Part shown: piece after piece, positions 1 to 7,270 of the stretch
How the letters are laid out: each line of letters starts with the position of its first letter
Numbering within the stretch: the stretch's first letter is position 1
Source: an uncultured Eubacterium sp.
GTDB lineage: Bacteria; Bacillota; Clostridia; Lachnospirales; Lachnospiraceae
Length of the DNA: 23,450 bases
NCBI GenBank assembly: GCA_937915825.1
Contig: CALGGT010000071.1
Coordinates: 1-23,450, forward strand
Direction: 5' to 3'
Translations under genes and position numbers: made by a program
Notes under the pieces: generated by a model
What the model saw: only the letters and a program-made list of their open reading frames with translations
What the model was told of the DNA's origin: nothing
The model's database searches: none

Positions 1-201
1 AATTCTTGGGGCCCGCTATGCGCTCTTGGTCGTGTTCAGCAAGCTGACACGACGCTTCAAGCGCAAGACTCTATTGCCGCTGTCGCGGCTGCCCCAATCA
101 TGTGAGGACAGGTTGCTGATTCGCCGAGTTAAACATGACATCGCTTTCGAAAGCAAGCTTTCGATCGATGTTATGTTTAACTCGGCTGTGAATCGCAACC
201 G
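1..201 (+). ncRNA. Structured repeat element, copy 1 (candidate structured RNA; 5' edge cut by window)
   Basis: Non-coding element shared with copies at 20348-20561 and 22050-22268. Visible parts in order: a basal stem of 6-12 with 91-97 (TTGGGGC with GCCCCAA); an inner stem GTCGTG-like/CACGAC with GCGCT (21-25 region) facing AGCGC (60-64); a small hairpin GCCGC/GCGGC (76-89); then a long hairpin in which 124-143 pairs with 166-185 over 20 bp with one G-T wobble, topped by CGAAAG-CAAG-CTTTCG (148-163); and the tail CTGTGAATCGCAAC (186-199). The first ~90 bp match the other copies closely, while the long arms have unrelated sequence but keep pairing. Open frames crossing it reflect sequence conservation, not protein genes. 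The infC-operon -35 box starts 18 bp after the tail. Being an RNA is inferred from covariation; transcription is not shown. Confidence 0.62.
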
Positions 202-217
202 TTTGTGAAAAAAAGTC

Positions 218-246
218 TTGACAGACGTTATAAATCATGATATTCT
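218..246 (+). promoter_or_regulatory. Promoter of the infC operon
   Basis: A perfect -35 TTGACA (218-223), a 17-bp spacer and -10 TATTCT (241-246) give a strong sigma-A promoter. Transcription should begin near 253, leaving a leader of about 200 nt before infC. Confidence 0.85.
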
Positions 247-252
247 ATACAA

Positions 253-449
253 GGTGTCAAAAGCAGAGTTATCCACTCTCACCATGCCGTGCCATTTGGT
301 TACGCGTATGTGTTTTAAACCATTATATTAGAATCTTATGTAAAAAGCAAGGAATTTCCCCTTACGTTTTGATTAAGATGGTTTGTGGATAGCTGTGTAG
401 CAGTTATCTTTTTTTATGCCATAGAGCATACGATAATGGAGGTGCAATT
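253..449 (+). promoter_or_regulatory. infC-rpmI-rplT leader with attenuator (L20-leader type)
   Basis: This untranslated leader of about 200 nt precedes an IF3-L35-L20 operon. Near its end GATAGCTG (388-395) pairs with CAGTTATC (401-408) over a 5-nt loop and is followed by seven T (409-415), which is an intrinsic terminator before the first gene. In Firmicutes this operon is repressed by its product L20, which binds the leader and promotes termination (L20 leader RNA). Placement and terminator fit that mechanism, but I have not derived the L20-binding fold or the antiterminator, so the class is inferred. Two DnaA-box-like 9-mers (269-277 forward, 384-392 reverse) also lie here. Confidence 0.6.
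387..415 (+). terminator. Attenuator hairpin in the infC leader
   Basis: GGATAGCTG pairs with CAGTTATCT (a G-T wobble at the base and one inside), loop TGTAG, followed by a T tract at 409-415. It lies about 35 nt before infC and so would abort transcription of the whole operon. The stem is modest in GC, as expected of a conditional terminator. Confidence 0.6.
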
Positions 450-956
450 ATAGCTAATTTAATGATTAATGAACAGATCCGGGACAAAGAAGTTCGCCTG
501 ATCGGTTCAGACGGAGAACAATTGGGAATTATGTCGGCGAGGGATGCACAAATGAAAGCCAAAGACGAGGGCTTGGATCTGGTGAAGATATCCCCGAATG
601 CGAAACCACCGGTTTGTAAGATCGTGGATTACGGAAAATACCGTTATGAGCAGATGCGCAAGGAAAAAGAGCGCAGAAAGAATCAGAAAACCATTGATGT
701 AAAGGAGATTCGTCTTTCTCCCAATATTGATGTAAACGATTTAATGACCAAGGCAAAGCAGGCAAGAAAGTTTCTCACAAAGGGAGATAAAGTTAAAGTA
801 GCTTTGCGTTTCCGTGGGCGTGAGATGGCTCACAAGGATGTGGGAAAAGAAGTGTTGGATCGCTTTTTTGATGAATTAAGTGACATTGCGACCATTGATA
901 AACCGGCTAAGATGGAAGGCCGCAGCATGGTTATGTTCTTAATGGCATCAAAGTAA
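450..956 (+). CDS. infC: Translation initiation factor IF-3
   Basis: IF3 binds the 30S subunit, blocks premature 50S joining and proofreads the start codon. The protein has the IF3 signature: N-terminal [13 protein letters not shown], the [20 protein letters not shown] segment and linker helix, then a C-terminal domain with [12 protein letters not shown]. The first in-frame ATG is at 462, but GGAGG (438-442) is 19 nt away from it, too far. ATA at 450 is spaced 7 nt from GGAGG and encodes Ile-Ala-Asn-Leu-Met ahead of INEQ, extending the protein to 168 residues; ATT at 447 is also possible. infC commonly uses AUU/AUA/AUC starts, which make its own translation sensitive to IF3. The start is inferred and the identity is certain. 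First gene of the operon with rpmI and rplT. Confidence 0.96.
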   Translation: MANLMINEQIRDKEVRLIGSDGEQLGIMSARDAQMKAKDEGLDLVKISPNAKPPVCKIVDYGKYRYEQMRKEKERRKNQKTIDVKEIRLSPNIDVNDLMTKAKQARKFLTKGDKVKVALRFRGREMAHKDVGKEVLDRFFDELSDIATIDKPAKMEGRSMVMFLMASK

Positions 957-982
957 CAGGATTAAGAATTGGAGGAAAAGTC

Positions 983-1186
983 ATGGCAAAACAAAAAATG
1001 AAAACAAGAAGGTCTGCTGCTAAGAGATTCAAAGTAACAGGAACCGGTAAATTGGTTCGTAATAAGGCCTATAAAAGTCACATTTTGACCAAGAAGACGA
1101 CAAAGAGAAAGAGAAACTTGAGAAAATCTGCGGTTGTAGACAGTACCAACGTGAAGATGATGAAGAAAGTTATGCCTTATATCTAA
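983..1186 (+). CDS. rpmI: 50S ribosomal protein L35 (bL35)
   Basis: A small, very basic protein of 67 residues, the usual bL35 length. It begins [16 protein letters not shown], continues with the [13 protein letters not shown] segment typical of the family, and ends in a Lys-rich stretch. It is a component of the large subunit. A strong GGAGG lies about 8 nt before the ATG. It sits 26 nt after infC and 29 nt before rplT, the conserved infC-rpmI-rplT order, so all three genes should share the promoter at 218 and the attenuator at 387. Confidence 0.98.
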   Translation: MAKQKMKTRRSAAKRFKVTGTGKLVRNKAYKSHILTKKTTKRKRNLRKSAVVDSTNVKMMKKVMPYI

Positions 1187-1215
1187 GGAAGATTGGTTAA
1201 AAGGAGGAATTTATA

Positions 1216-1575
1216 ATGGCTAGAATTAAAGGCGGCATGAACGCAAAAAGAAAGCATAAAAAAGTATTAAAGTTAGCAAAAGGTTATTACGGAGCTCGTT
1301 CCAAACAGTATCGCGTAGCAAAACAATCGGTAATGCGTGCGTTGGAAACCTCTTATACAGGTAGAAAGCAGAGAAAAAGACAATTCCGTAGTCTTTGGAT
1401 TGCCAGAATCAATGCGGCAGCTCGTATCAATGGATTATCTTACAGCAAATTTATGCACGGCTTAAAGTTGGCGGAAGTTGAGGTGAACCGTAAAATGCTT
1501 TCTGAGATGGCGATCAGCGATCCGGAAGGATTTGCGGCTTTGGTAGATGTTGCCAAAGAGAAAATCAGCGCGTAA
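1216..1575 (+). CDS. rplT: 50S ribosomal protein L20 (bL20)
   Basis: This 119-residue basic protein has the full bL20 pattern: N-terminal [20 protein letters not shown] tail, the [19 protein letters not shown] segment, [16 protein letters not shown], and a globular C-terminal half with [13 protein letters not shown]20 is required early in 50S assembly by binding 23S rRNA. In Firmicutes its excess is sensed by the operon leader, repressing infC-rpmI-rplT. AAGGAGG lies 8-9 nt before the ATG. The operon ends at the terminator 1612-1636. Confidence 0.98.
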   Translation: MARIKGGMNAKRKHKKVLKLAKGYYGARSKQYRVAKQSVMRALETSYTGRKQRKRQFRSLWIARINAAARINGLSYSKFMHGLKLAEVEVNRKMLSEMAISDPEGFAALVDVAKEKISA

Positions 1576-1611
1576 GAACAAGTTTCTGACATAAGATTGA
1601 TTTAGAATCAT

Positions 1612-1636
1612 GGAGACACTTCGGTGTCTCCGTTTT
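1612..1636 (+). terminator. Intrinsic terminator of the infC operon
   Basis: A perfect 8-bp stem GGAGACAC/GTGTCTCC (1612-1619 with 1624-1631), a stable TTCG tetraloop, then GTTTT, 36 nt after rplT. Confidence 0.85.
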
Positions 1637-1680
1637 CATGTATCATAGAAAAGAATCCATAAGGCAGGTAAAAAGATCGA

Positions 1681-3459
1681 ATGTTTCAAAGAATAAGAAA
1701 AAAACCAATCGTTATGATTTTATTAGGCAGCATTTTGGTGGGAAGCATGAGCGGTTTTTCTAAGGAAAATCATCCAAGAGCCTTAGCGGCCTCGGATACG
1801 GCTACGCCCATGGCTATGGAAACCGCAACCGCCACAAGTACGGCAAGTGCCATACCTACGGCAACCGCCACAAGTACGGCAAGTGCCATACCTACGGCTA
1901 CCGCCATTGCCACGACTACGGTAAGTGCCACACCTACGGCAACCGCCACGGCTACGGTAAGTGCCACACCTTCGGCTACTGCCCCGGCCACCGTAACGTC
2001 GACGCCTCAAGGGAAATATCGATTGTTAAATGCCGGTGCGAACTATAAAAAAGGTGGTCAAAAAGGAATCGGATACGGAAAGGTAAAGAAAGAAAAGATT
2101 TATCACATTTATTCCTACGCGTCAGATTCAGTCAAACTTCGTATGAATCAGCCTTCGAGATTCACCCTTGTGGGAGCAAAGAATAAGTCCGGTCTTAAGA
2201 AGTTTCGCGTCAATCAAAAAGGGGAGGTTAAGGTAAAATTCCCGAAGAAGAGAATCACCTATTCGGTGGTGGTGAAAGCTACCTCTAAAACCAATGGGAA
2301 AACGGCGTATATTTACATTTCTTACCGTCCTCTGCTACAGGTGATCACCGGGGATGAAGTGATGAAGATCATGGAAGGAACCAAAGGGCATCTTACCTTT
2401 AATTACAGTCGAAAAAAACTGAAGATCACGTATTCGAAAAAGCGGATCCATATCAATTCCCGAGGAATCATTACGCCGAAAAAATTGGGAAAATGTATGG
2501 TTACGGTTAAGGTAAAAGGATCTCAAAAAAATCAATTAAAAATCCGGATCTTTATTACGGAAAAACCCTGGATCGTTAACCGGAAAGATACGTTGTATAC
2601 CTACAATGACATGCTTCAGGATATGTCGGATCTTCACCATAAGTATGGAAGCCGCTGCCGGTATTTTTCCATCGGATCCAGCGAGGATAATCGGAAGATC
2701 ATGTGTATGGTTTTAGGAAATACCAATGCCAAAAGAACCATTGTGTTCAATGGGGGGATCCATGCCAGAGAGTATATCAATCCTCAAATGCTCATGCGTC
2801 AGACGGAGGATATTTTAAGGAATTACGGAGAGTTTCAGGAAATCTTAAAGAAAACCTGTGTGTATGTTCTGCCGATGTTGAACCCGGATGGGATCACCAT
2901 CGCCCAGTCCGGTTTTCAGGCAATTAGGGATCCGAAGCTCCGGAAGATCTGCAAGAAAACCAAATCTTCGGCCAGAACCTGGAAGGCCAACGCCAGAGGG
3001 GTGAACTTAAACAATAATTTCCCGGCGAACTTTACCAAGAGCAAAAAGAAAAAACCGGACGGAAGTTCCTATTATGGGAAACAAGCGGCCTCTGAGAAGG
3101 AAACCCAGGCGATTGTCTCTTTTATACAGGGACTGCATCATGTAAAACTCGTGTTAAATTATCATTCCACCGGCAGCATCTTATATTGGGATTACAGCGT
3201 GGAAAAATACCCGGATCTGTATGCCAAACAAAAAGAATTCGCCACCACCATTCACAACCTGTGCGGTTACGGAATGATAAGAAAAGGAATTAGCACCAAA
3301 GAACGAGGTGGAATGGGAGATTGGCTGGTTTATGAGAAGAAGATTCCCAGCGTTACAATTGAAACCGGCGTAGGGGCTTGTCCCTTAAGTCATAGTCAAT
3401 TGATGCCCATTACCAAAAAGCAGAGAAAAGTCATCTGGTGGGCCTTGAAAAGTGCTTGA
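1681..3459 (+). CDS. Secreted M14-family zinc carboxypeptidase-like protein with Thr/Ala/Pro repeat linker
   Basis: 592 residues. An N-terminal signal peptide (basic start, then hydrophobic ~10-25) is followed by a Thr/Ala/Pro/Ser linker (~38-112) with 12-residue repeats. A region rich in beta-strand patterns (~115-300) resembles bacterial Ig-like or cell-adhesion modules. The C-terminal half (~305-592) is an M14 peptidase: zinc ligands H361 and E364 (HARE), third ligand H495 (NYHSTGS), catalytic Glu E561 (TIETG), plus LPMLNPDG. M14 enzymes remove C-terminal residues or cut peptidoglycan peptides. An oddity: the usual N-R pair in the DLNRNF motif reads N444-N445 (VNLNNNF), so the Arg that grips the substrate carboxylate is absent, and the substrate may not be a normal C-terminus. 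The ribosome-binding site is weak (GGCAGG). Probably an extracellular wall or substrate processing enzyme; no partner gene is adjacent. Confidence 0.85.
   Translation: MFQRIRKKPIVMILLGSILVGSMSGFSKENHPRALAASDTATPMAMETATATSTASAIPTATATSTASAIPTATAIATTTVSATPTATATATVSATPSATAPATVTSTPQGKYRLLNAGANYKKGGQKGIGYGKVKKEKIYHIYSYASDSVKLRMNQPSRFTLVGAKNKSGLKKFRVNQKGEVKVKFPKKRITYSVVVKATSKTNGKTAYIYISYRPLLQVITGDEVMKIMEGTKGHLTFNYSRKKLKITYSKKRIHINSRGIITPKKLGKCMVTVKVKGSQKNQLKIRIFITEKPWIVNRKDTLYTYNDMLQDMSDLHHKYGSRCRYFSIGSSEDNRKIMCMVLGNTNAKRTIVFNGGIHAREYINPQMLMRQTEDILRNYGEFQEILKKTCVYVLPMLNPDGITIAQSGFQAIRDPKLRKICKKTKSSARTWKANARGVNLNNNFPANFTKSKKKKPDGSSYYGKQAASEKETQAIVSFIQGLHHVKLVLNYHSTGSILYWDYSVEKYPDLYAKQKEFATTIHNLCGYGMIRKGISTKERGGMGDWLVYEKKIPSVTIETGVGACPLSHSQLMPITKKQRKVIWWALKSA
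1825..1974 (+). repeat. In-gene tandem repeat (36-nt unit) encoding the Thr/Ala/Pro linker
   Basis: Two identical 36-nt units (1825-1860, 1861-1896) are followed by a degenerate 42-nt unit (1897-1938) and a further 36-nt variant (1939-1974). Each encodes a variant of ATATSTASAIPT. All unit lengths are multiples of three, so copy-number change by slippage would alter linker length without a frameshift. Confidence 0.85.
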
Positions 3460-3464
3460 TTTTC

Positions 3465-3493
3465 TTTACATGCAGGCGTTTTTGTGATATAAT
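3465..3493 (+). promoter_or_regulatory. Promoter of the EAL-domain gene
   Basis: -35 TTTACA (3465-3470), 17-bp spacer, perfect -10 TATAAT (3488-3493). AAGGAGG at about 3518-3524 precedes the ATG at 3533. No clear terminator separates it from the peptidase gene upstream. Confidence 0.75.
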
Positions 3494-3532
3494 CTATGTG
3501 GGGTTTTATTTGTATGGAAGGAGGCGGATATT

Positions 3533-5464
3533 ATGAAAATTTATTACTATGATATCTCGGCTTTCTTCGTGCTGGCATTAATTCTTTTTTCCATTATCAA
3601 TCGAAAGATGTACCGGGGGAGAACCAACCGTATTTTTCTGTTTTACGTAACCCTGGCCATGATCTGTACGATCACGGATTGTCTTTCCGATGCCCCGTCC
3701 AGTTTTCTTTGGACCTTTCGATCTCATATTGTTGTTCGAGAGATCTGCTCGTTTCTGTATTTCCTATGTCGTGCCTTCCATGCACCGATGTATTTTGTTT
3801 TTATCGCCAGCCTCATGGGCGTCTGGAGTCATTATATCAAATCCAATATAAATCGTGTTTTTTTTGGTGTGCCCTTGCTTGTGGATGTAATCTTAGTCCT
3901 TTTAAATCCATTCTTTCATTGGATATATACCTTCGCAAATGGCGAATATCAAAGAACGTTCCTGATACCGGTGTTATATGTGATCGGTCTGTATTACATT
4001 GTTTATACCATCCTTTTTCTCTATCGGTATCGAAAAATGCTGCCCAAGGAACATTATATCTGCCTCATGCTCCTGTTTCCCATTAATCTGTCGGTTATGA
4101 CGATCCAATTCTTCCTCCCTCAATTTTTATTGGAAATGTTTGGCATGACGTTATCCCTGTTCTTGATCACCATTACCATCATGCGTCCGGAGGATTATCG
4201 GGATTCTTATGCCGGGACCAAATCCTACGATGGGTACTGGAAGGATATCCGTCAGGGGTTTATATCCAATTACGGTGTGCGCACGGTGCTTTTAAAGATC
4301 AAGAATTCCGAAGGACTGATTAACCTGGTAGGGAATGAGAAATATCGAATCGTGATCCGGGACATTATAAAAGAACATAAGAAAATAACCAGCACCATGC
4401 GACCGGAATATTATTATTTGGGGTCCGGGTTAATTGCTCTAAACTACCCGGAGCGGGTGGAAAAAGAACCTTTGATCCTGGACACCCGTCTGATACAAAA
4501 CAAACTGATGAAAGGTTTGTATTTAGGATCCATGGAGTTAAATATTGATTCGGTCGCCTGTGTGGCAACCATTCCGGAAGATTTTAAGGACATTGAGGAG
4601 TTTCGGAACTTTGTGGACAGTATGGAACGCTGCATCGCCGGCAATCAGCTGGTGGATTTTTCGGAGGCAGTTCTTCAGGAAGAATTCCGTTTAAAGAGTC
4701 AGATGGATCATATTATCGCGGAAGCCATTACCAACGATCGTTTTGAAATGTATTATCAGCCCATTTACAATGTGAAACAAAATCGTTTTACTTCTGCGGA
4801 GGCCTTGATTCGTCTGGATACCGGAGAGGATGGTTTTCTTTCACCGGGTATGTTTATTCCGGCTGCTGAGCAGAGCGGAGCGATCCTGCAGATCGGGGAT
4901 TTTGTGATCCGGGATGTATGTCGCTATGTCAAAGAACATGATCTGATGGAATTGGGATTGGAATACATCGAGATCAATCTTTCCGCCATTCAATGTATGC
5001 AAACGGCAATGGTTGATCAGGTTAAGAAACATTTTGATCAGGAAGAGGTTCCGGTGAACCAGATCAATTTTGAGATCACAGAGACGGTAACAGACAGTAT
5101 GAATGACATTATGAAGAAGAATATGTGGCGTCTGTATAACCTGGGCGTGGAATTCTCCCTGGATGATTACGGAACCGGTGTCTCGAATCTTCAACGGATC
5201 GTAACATTTCCCTTTAAGATCATTAAGCTGGATAAAAGCTTTTTGGAACGTATGAACGATGAGAAAATCCGCCTGGTTCTGGAGGATACCATTCGGATGA
5301 TCAAAAATATCGGCGCGCAGATCGTGGTGGAAGGTGTGGAAACGGCAGAGGCAGCCAAGTGGTTTGCGGAACGAGGGTGCGACTACATTCAAGGTTTTTA
5401 TTATGCAAGACCGATGGATGAGCAAAGTTTTACTACGTTTATGAGGGAACACAGGAAAGGATAG
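3533..5464 (+). CDS. Membrane-bound EAL-domain c-di-GMP phosphodiesterase
   Basis: 643 residues. The N-terminal ~220 residues contain about six or seven hydrophobic helices, a likely membrane sensor module. Residues ~225-385 occupy the position of a GGDEF domain but show no GG(D/E)EF signature, so this is probably a degenerate regulatory remnant. The C-terminal EAL domain (~400-640) keeps the catalytic set: E423-A-L, the Asn in IEINLSAIQ, EITET, D544-D545 (DDYGTG), K565 (IIKLDKSF), E600 (VVEGVE) and Q620 (YIQGFYYARPM). It should therefore hydrolyse cyclic di-GMP to pGpG, using Mg2+ or Mn2+, lowering the signal that controls motility and surface attachment. The epimerase gene follows after 6 nt and is probably cotranscribed. 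The stimulus sensed cannot be deduced. Confidence 0.9.
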   Translation: MKIYYYDISAFFVLALILFSIINRKMYRGRTNRIFLFYVTLAMICTITDCLSDAPSSFLWTFRSHIVVREICSFLYFLCRAFHAPMYFVFIASLMGVWSHYIKSNINRVFFGVPLLVDVILVLLNPFFHWIYTFANGEYQRTFLIPVLYVIGLYYIVYTILFLYRYRKMLPKEHYICLMLLFPINLSVMTIQFFLPQFLLEMFGMTLSLFLITITIMRPEDYRDSYAGTKSYDGYWKDIRQGFISNYGVRTVLLKIKNSEGLINLVGNEKYRIVIRDIIKEHKKITSTMRPEYYYLGSGLIALNYPERVEKEPLILDTRLIQNKLMKGLYLGSMELNIDSVACVATIPEDFKDIEEFRNFVDSMERCIAGNQLVDFSEAVLQEEFRLKSQMDHIIAEAITNDRFEMYYQPIYNVKQNRFTSAEALIRLDTGEDGFLSPGMFIPAAEQSGAILQIGDFVIRDVCRYVKEHDLMELGLEYIEINLSAIQCMQTAMVDQVKKHFDQEEVPVNQINFEITETVTDSMNDIMKKNMWRLYNLGVEFSLDDYGTGVSNLQRIVTFPFKIIKLDKSFLERMNDEKIRLVLEDTIRMIKNIGAQIVVEGVETAEAAKWFAERGCDYIQGFYYARPMDEQSFTTFMREHRKG

Positions 5465-5470
5465 AAATGC

Positions 5471-6394
5471 ATGCGTAATGTGGTGATCACCGGACCCACC
5501 GGGGCCATTGGAACAGCGATCATAGAAGCGTGTAGGGAGGAAGGAATTTCGGTTTATGCGGTGGTTCGAAAGGATAGTAAACGCCGGAACAATATTCCCG
5601 TGTCAGATCTTGTAACGGTGGTGGAATGTGAGATGGATCAGATCCAGAGTTTGCCGGAGAAGATCCAAACCCCTTGTGACGCCTGGTTTCATTTGGCATG
5701 GAAGGGAACAACCGGTGCCGGGCGCAACGATTATTATCTGCAAAACGAGAATGTTAAGAATACACTGGAAAGTGTGGAAACGGCCAAGAAAATGGGCTGC
5801 AAGATCTTTATCGGAGCCGGATCTCAGGCGGAATATGGAAGAGTGGAAGGGGTTCTCCGGGCGGATACTCCTACTTTTCCGGAAACCGGTTATGGAATGG
5901 CAAAATTATGTGCGGGATTTATGAGCAGGGCCAGAGCAAAGGAATTGGGAATCTTACATACGTGGGTAAGGATTCTTAGTGTCTACGGGAAAAATGACGG
6001 GGATGGGAGTTTAATTATGACCTTAATTCATGAGCTGTCCCGGGGGGGCGAGCCGGAGGTAACCAAAGGAGAGCAGATCTGGGACTATTTAAACAGCAAG
6101 GATGCGGCGAGAGCCATGCTTCTTATCGCAAAGAACGGGTTGGAACGGGAAACAGTGGTAGACGGGAAAACCTATGTGTTAGGCAGTGGAATGCCTCGTC
6201 CCCTGGCAGAATACATGAAAGACGTGCGGGATGTAGTGGCTCCGGATGGAAAGATCGGAATCGGGAAACGTCCCTATCCGCCGAATCCGGTTATGCATTT
6301 AGAGGCGGATGTAACCCCCCTTCAAAAGGATCTGGGGTGGAGCGCCAGAGAAGATTTTCGAAATGGGATCCGGGAGATATTCCAGGGGGAATAG
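5471..6394 (+). CDS. NAD(P)-dependent epimerase/dehydratase (extended SDR)
   Basis: 307 residues with an N-terminal Rossmann fold: TGPTGAIG at residues ~7-14 (GxxGxxG) and the catalytic pair Y141xxxK145 (YGMAK). The segment around FHLAWKGTTGAGRNDYY and the C-terminal EYMKDVRDVVAP...RPYPPNPV layout resemble nucleotide-sugar epimerases/dehydratases acting on UDP- or GDP-sugars, for cell-surface polysaccharide. The exact substrate cannot be named. It begins 6 nt after the EAL gene with GGAAAGG upstream, suggesting cotranscription and a possible link between c-di-GMP control and surface sugars (inference). Its stop is only 2 nt before the -35 box of gpmA. Confidence 0.85.
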   Translation: MRNVVITGPTGAIGTAIIEACREEGISVYAVVRKDSKRRNNIPVSDLVTVVECEMDQIQSLPEKIQTPCDAWFHLAWKGTTGAGRNDYYLQNENVKNTLESVETAKKMGCKIFIGAGSQAEYGRVEGVLRADTPTFPETGYGMAKLCAGFMSRARAKELGILHTWVRILSVYGKNDGDGSLIMTLIHELSRGGEPEVTKGEQIWDYLNSKDAARAMLLIAKNGLERETVVDGKTYVLGSGMPRPLAEYMKDVRDVVAPDGKIGIGKRPYPPNPVMHLEADVTPLQKDLGWSAREDFRNGIREIFQGE

Positions 6395-6396
6395 GC

Positions 6397-6425
6397 TTGA
6401 CATTTACCTATGAATCCAGTACAAT
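6397..6425 (+). promoter_or_regulatory. Promoter of the gpmA-sodA pair
   Basis: Perfect -35 TTGACA (6397-6402), 17-bp spacer, -10 TACAAT (6420-6425). The -35 starts just after the stop of the upstream gene. The leader is about 85 nt and AT-rich, with a short direct repeat (GATACTTTT twice around 6468-6485) but no terminator-like hairpin that I can see. Confidence 0.85.
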
Positions 6426-6517
6426 GTATTTTAAGTCTGATTTTGTTTGCAGACCTATACTTTTCGGATACTTTTAAGATACTTTTAGTAGAATCTAAGG
6501 ATAAGGAGAAACGAATC

Positions 6518-7264
6518 ATGAAAAAATTAGTATTAATCCGTCATGGTGAAAGCGAATGGAATAAGTTAAATCTTTTTACCGGTTGGACCGATGTGGACTT
6601 AAGTGAGAAAGGTCATGAAGAGGCCAAGGAAGCAGGAAAGTTGTTAAAAGAGGAAGGATACGACTTTGATGTATGTTATACGTCTTATTTGAAGCGTGCG
6701 ATCCATACGTTGCAGCACGTATTGGATGAGATGGATCGTAACTGGCTTCCGGTTATTAAAAGCTGGAAATTAAATGAACGTCACTATGGCGCGCTGCAGG
6801 GCTTGAATAAGTCCGAGACCGCGGAGAAATACGGCGAAGATCAGGTAAAGATCTGGAGACGCTCGTTTGACGTGAAGCCTCCGGCTCTGGAAGCGGATGA
6901 CGAGAGAAGCGCAACCAAGCAGGATATGTATCGGAACGTAGATCCCTCCAATCTTCCTCCCAATGAAAGTTTGGAAACAACCATTGAGCGTGTGATCCCT
7001 TACTACGAGGAAGTGATCAAGAAGGATATTCTGGATGGAAAACGTGTGATCATCGCAGCGCACGGCAATTCGTTACGTGCATTGGTTAAGTATTTTGATC
7101 AGATCAGTGATGAAGATATCATCGGCGTTAACATTCCTACCGGTATTCCGTTGGTATATGAATTTGATGATGATATGAACGTGATCAAGCATTATTATTT
7201 AGGAGATCAGGATGCCATCAACGCAAAGATGAATGCAGTAGCAAACCAGGGAAAGAAAGGATGA
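6518..7264 (+). CDS. gpmA: 2,3-bisphosphoglycerate-dependent phosphoglycerate mutase
   Basis: Interconverts 3- and 2-phosphoglycerate in glycolysis through a phosphohistidine. The start is the ATG at 6518, preceded by AAGGAG 8 nt away; an upstream in-frame ATG at 6410 lies inside the promoter and is excluded. The resulting 248 residues match GpmA length. Motifs: [10 protein letters not shown] (phosphorylated H9), [34 protein letters not shown], and [10 protein letters not shown] with the second catalytic His. Because it needs no metal, unlike the Mn-dependent GpmI, it should keep working under metal limitation or oxidation. sodA follows after 6 nt, so the two are almost certainly cotranscribed. 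Confidence 0.97.
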   Translation: MKKLVLIRHGESEWNKLNLFTGWTDVDLSEKGHEEAKEAGKLLKEEGYDFDVCYTSYLKRAIHTLQHVLDEMDRNWLPVIKSWKLNERHYGALQGLNKSETAEKYGEDQVKIWRRSFDVKPPALEADDERSATKQDMYRNVDPSNLPPNESLETTIERVIPYYEEVIKKDILDGKRVIIAAHGNSLRALVKYFDQISDEDIIGVNIPTGIPLVYEFDDDMNVIKHYYLGDQDAINAKMNAVANQGKKG

Positions 7265-7270
7265 TGGAAG

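Noticed and set aside
186..201. CcpA cre site at the tail motif
   Set aside because: CTGTGAATCGTAAC is only loosely similar; the central CG is shifted relative to the cre consensus.
26..208. Open frames on both strands in repeat copy 1, and similar ones at 22003-22254 (+) and 20432-20680 (-)
   Set aside because: They cross the structured repeats. The shared peptide LTRRFKRKT follows from nucleotide conservation, while the rest changes with the stems; no consistent ribosome sites.
1825..1974. CRISPR array
   Set aside because: Repeats are contiguous, in frame and coding, without unique spacers; no cas genes. The three 200-bp elements are dispersed, not an array.
1770..2010. Minus-strand frames rich in Ala/Val or Arg/Gly
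   Set aside because: Antisense shadows of the 36-nt repeat in the M14 peptidase gene.
4841..5452. 203-codon minus-strand open frame
   Set aside because: Fully inside the EAL domain gene, whose catalytic motifs prove the plus-strand frame; no ribosome site or known motif.
6410..6517. N-terminal extension of gpmA
   Set aside because: Lies in the promoter and leader; GpmA homology and AAGGAG place the start at 6518.
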